This document shows, piece by piece, positions 5,065 to 7,229 of a stretch of DNA of 7,229 nucleotides. The stretch is from assembly GCA_047621305.1 (NCBI GenBank), contig JBLHNB010000184.1, positions 1 to 7,229 on the forward strand, given 5' to 3'. Within the stretch, counting starts at the first letter, position 1, and every line of letters begins with the position of its first letter. The position numbers were made by a program, and so were the translations under genes. This DNA is from Colwellia_A sp047621305. GTDB taxonomy: Bacteria; Pseudomonadota; Gammaproteobacteria; Enterobacterales; Alteromonadaceae. The notes under the pieces were generated by a model. The model made no database searches, was not told where the DNA came from, and was given only the letters and a program-made list of their open reading frames with translations.

Positions 5065-6354
5065 ATGCAGCTAATTCAGTTTCTCAGATTACAAGTCAAT
5101 TCAGTCATTGAACTCTTATCCAATGCCATTTGGTTGCTCACTGCAGAATTTATATCAAAAATATCTCGAATCGTCACTATTGTGATACTTGCGGCTCAAT
5201 TGTCACCGACAGGTTACGGTACAGCGATGTTAGCTCTAGCGTTTCATGACGTTTTTGGATTACTACTCCGTGCGGGTGTTGGCAGCCAACTGATCAACTG
5301 TAAACCACATCAATTAGAAAGTTTTGCTAAAAATGGCATCATAATCCAATGGGCTATTTGTTTCACAATAGCAATAGCTCAATGGAACTCTGCTGATTAC
5401 CTTTCATCACTTTATGATAATGATAACATTGCTATTTTATTACAAATAATGGCCCTGATTTATCTTCTTTATCCCTGGGTAAGCATCAAAATATTTCTAT
5501 TACAGCGCGAAAATCAAATGCGTTGGTTCAGTATTCGAAATGGCATATGCGTAATCATTGAAAATTTTACTATCGCGATTACGGCTTTATTAGGCGCCGA
5601 TATATTCGCAGTGGCTCTGGGTAAAATTGCATTTTCACTCTTTTGGTTAGTGTTATTTTTATTCTCACCGGTGAAATCATACGGTGTTAGTTTTAAATTT
5701 TCTATTATTAGTCAAATGCTACAAACATCAGGAAAATTATTTAATACTGAGTTTTTACGGGGCGTTCGACTTCACGCTGACACATTTATCGCAGGTAAGT
5801 TATTAACACCTGAATTGTTTGGTTTTTACACGTTTGCAAAAAATGCAGGTGTTGGATTAAGTCAGTCAATTAGCCAAGTTTATATTAGTGCTTTATTCCC
5901 ATACTTATGTAAATTAGAGCGAAAAGGGCAGTTGTTAGTACAACAAAAAAAAATAGTTATGATATCCCTTTGCATTGGTTTCCTGTTTGTTATTCAAGCG
6001 ATCATCGCGCCAATTTACGTTCCTATATTATTTGATGACAAGTGGTCTTCAGCCATCCCTATTATCACCATATTATGTTTAGTCGCACTACCTAATTTGA
6101 TGCTAGATATTGTCTGTTGCATGCAACGTGTAAAGGAGCAATACCACCGCGAAACTTTCACTCGATTAGTTTGCCTCATCATCAGCCTTATAACTCTGTT
6201 TATCTTTAGTCCTGATGAGCCAATGGAATTTGCCATGGCGATCTTTTTCAGTAGTTTGTTTTGTTTAATTCCTATTTATTTACTTAATCTACTTAAACCC
6301 TTTAATCACAATTTACTTACCTTATTTGACCGGAGAAAGTCACATGAAAACTAA
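5065..6354 (+). CDS. Oligosaccharide flippase, Wzx/PST type (MOP superfamily)
   Basis: 429 aa, very hydrophobic, with about a dozen predicted membrane helices spread over the whole length; this size and profile are typical of polysaccharide exporters. The N-terminal region (about 23-75), with LSPTGYGTAMLALAF followed by a loop ending RAGVGSQLI, resembles the first helices of Wzx-like proteins, where a phrase like lgpeeyGlfala is usual. The segment around 230-275 (RLHADTFIAGKLLTPELFGFY) matches the family's second conserved repeat (DxxiiGxxLgxxxlGxYxxA). It should sit in the inner membrane and flip lipid-linked sugar units for exopolysaccharide, O-antigen or capsule. The start is preceded by a modest AGGT (5053-5056) eight bases upstream. 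It overlaps the glycosyltransferase gene by 11 bases, so the two are co-expressed. The substrate cannot be told from sequence. Confidence 0.87.
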   Translation: MQLIQFLRLQVNSVIELLSNAIWLLTAEFISKISRIVTIVILAAQLSPTGYGTAMLALAFHDVFGLLLRAGVGSQLINCKPHQLESFAKNGIIIQWAICFTIAIAQWNSADYLSSLYDNDNIAILLQIMALIYLLYPWVSIKIFLLQRENQMRWFSIRNGICVIIENFTIAITALLGADIFAVALGKIAFSLFWLVLFLFSPVKSYGVSFKFSIISQMLQTSGKLFNTEFLRGVRLHADTFIAGKLLTPELFGFYTFAKNAGVGLSQSISQVYISALFPYLCKLERKGQLLVQQKKIVMISLCIGFLFVIQAIIAPIYVPILFDDKWSSAIPIITILCLVALPNLMLDIVCCMQRVKEQYHRETFTRLVCLIISLITLFIFSPDEPMEFAMAIFFSSLFCLIPIYLLNLLKPFNHNLLTLFDRRKSHEN

Positions 6355-7229
6355 TTCAATTCCAGTTGTTTCAGTGGTTATACCAATGTATAACGTTGAA
6401 AAATATATTGAGCAAAGTATTAACAGTGTGCTTAAACAAAGTTACCACCACTTTGAACTAATCCTAGTTGATGATGGTTGTGTTGATAACACCATAGATA
6501 TAGTTAATCGCTTTTCTGATCCGCGAATTAGAATTATACGCCAAGCAAATAGAGGCTTATCAGGTGCTAGAAATACCGGTATAGATGCCGCTCGAGGAAT
6601 ATATATTGCTTTACTGGATGCCGATGATTATTGGGCAAAAGATAAATTAACTAAGCACATAAAACACTTGAGCTTTAATCCTAAAGTGGGTGTTAGTTAT
6701 TGTCCGTCGCTGTTTATTAATGAAGAAGGTGAACTTTTAGGCGTGGGTCAATTTCCAAAACTTAATAACATTACTAAGCAACACATTTTTTGTCGTAACC
6801 CAGTAGGTAATGGCTCTTCACCTGTAATTAGAAGATCAGTGTTGTCTGAAGTTGGCTATTTTGGTGTTAAAAGAGATAAGTACAGAAGAATGTATTTTGA
6901 TGAAAGTTTAAGACAATCAGAAGATATTGAACTTTGGACACGAATAGCGCTAAAGACAAAATGGCAGTTTGAAGGCATTAACACTCCGTTAACTTATTAT
7001 CGTATCAACGAATCGGGTTTGTCTGCCGATATTGAGCAACAGTTCATCAGTTGGCAACATGCTGTGATGTTAAATGAAGTATCTGATCCCGTTTTTTTCA
7101 AGAAATTCTTCAGTTTAGCAAAAGCGTATCAGCTAAGATATTTAGCAAGAAGAGCCGTACAATCAAAGAGTAAGCTCACTGCATTTAAACTTATTCACCA
7201 AGCAATATATTGTAATTATAGAATTATTC
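6344..7229 (+). CDS. Family 2 glycosyltransferase, incomplete at the window end
   Basis: 295 codons are visible and the frame is still open at the edge, so the C-terminus is missing. The N-terminal GT-A fold is clear: VSVVIPMYN at 9-17, the nucleotide-binding VDDG at 42-45, a GLSGARNTGI segment at 71-80, the metal-binding DADD at 92-95, and the catalytic-base region SEDIELW at 192-198. This is the EpsH/WcaA-like group that adds sugars from nucleotide donors to lipid-linked intermediates on the cytoplasmic side of the inner membrane. The start overlaps the last 11 bases of the flippase gene, and GGAG (6332-6335) lies eight bases upstream. It is probably the second gene of a longer polysaccharide operon continuing past the window. 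Donor and acceptor are unknown. Confidence 0.9.
   Translation, partial: MKTNSIPVVSVVIPMYNVEKYIEQSINSVLKQSYHHFELILVDDGCVDNTIDIVNRFSDPRIRIIRQANRGLSGARNTGIDAARGIYIALLDADDYWAKDKLTKHIKHLSFNPKVGVSYCPSLFINEEGELLGVGQFPKLNNITKQHIFCRNPVGNGSSPVIRRSVLSEVGYFGVKRDKYRRMYFDESLRQSEDIELWTRIALKTKWQFEGINTPLTYYRINESGLSADIEQQFISWQHAVMLNEVSDPVFFKKFFSLAKAYQLRYLARRAVQSKSKLTAFKLIHQAIYCNYRII

Noticed and set aside
6015..6236. Minus-strand open frame inside the flippase gene
   Set aside because: It is a shadow of the flippase coding strand with no recognisable protein features.
1..7229. tRNA, rRNA, CRISPR array or transposase gene
   Set aside because: No cloverleaf, rRNA segment, regularly spaced repeat series or transposase-like coding region was seen.

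Overview
The window looks like a piece of chromosome from an AT-rich marine gammaproteobacterium. Colwelliaceae or another Alteromonadales family is my best guess, from the protein families, the low GC content and the style of the intergenic repeats. No taxonomic marker gene is present, so this is inference.

Layout. Positions 1-278 have no convincing gene. They hold a palindrome-dense block that looks like a dispersed intergenic repeat (1-211), then a strong hairpin (233-274) just past the end of a minus-strand operon. That operon runs from about 3080 down to 279 and encodes, in order of transcription: a response regulator with a degenerate HD-GYP output domain (HnoD-like), a heme NO sensor of the H-NOX family (HnoX), and a soluble histidine kinase (HnoK-like). 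Positions 3081-3370 are a divergent control region. Positions 3371-4825 on the plus strand encode an NtrC-type response regulator (REC, AAA+ sigma54 activator, Fis-type HTH). Positions 4826-5064 hold a long perfect-arm hairpin, a second spaced dyad and a sigma54-like -24/-12 element. They are followed by a membrane flippase of the Wzx/oligosaccharide type (5065-6354) and an overlapping family 2 glycosyltransferase that runs off the window (6344 onward).

How the parts may work together. In characterised gammaproteobacteria, NO-loaded H-NOX silences its partner histidine kinase, which otherwise phosphorylates response regulators that act on cyclic-di-GMP and on transcription. Here the kinase has two obvious local targets with closely similar receiver domains: the catalytically dead HD-GYP regulator and the divergent sigma54 activator. 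The next plus-strand transcription unit encodes polysaccharide assembly proteins and is preceded by a sigma54-like promoter and a dyad sharing a short motif (TWACTGT) with the divergent region. I therefore propose, as a hypothesis only, an NO-responsive circuit H-NOX -> kinase -> NtrC-type regulator -> exopolysaccharide genes. The weak point is the promoter, which matches the -24/-12 consensus at 11 of 13 informative positions but has GA instead of GC at -12.

Two starts were moved inward from the longest open frame because strong Shine-Dalgarno sequences sit before internal ATGs: the HnoD-like gene (3080) and the NtrC-type gene (3371).
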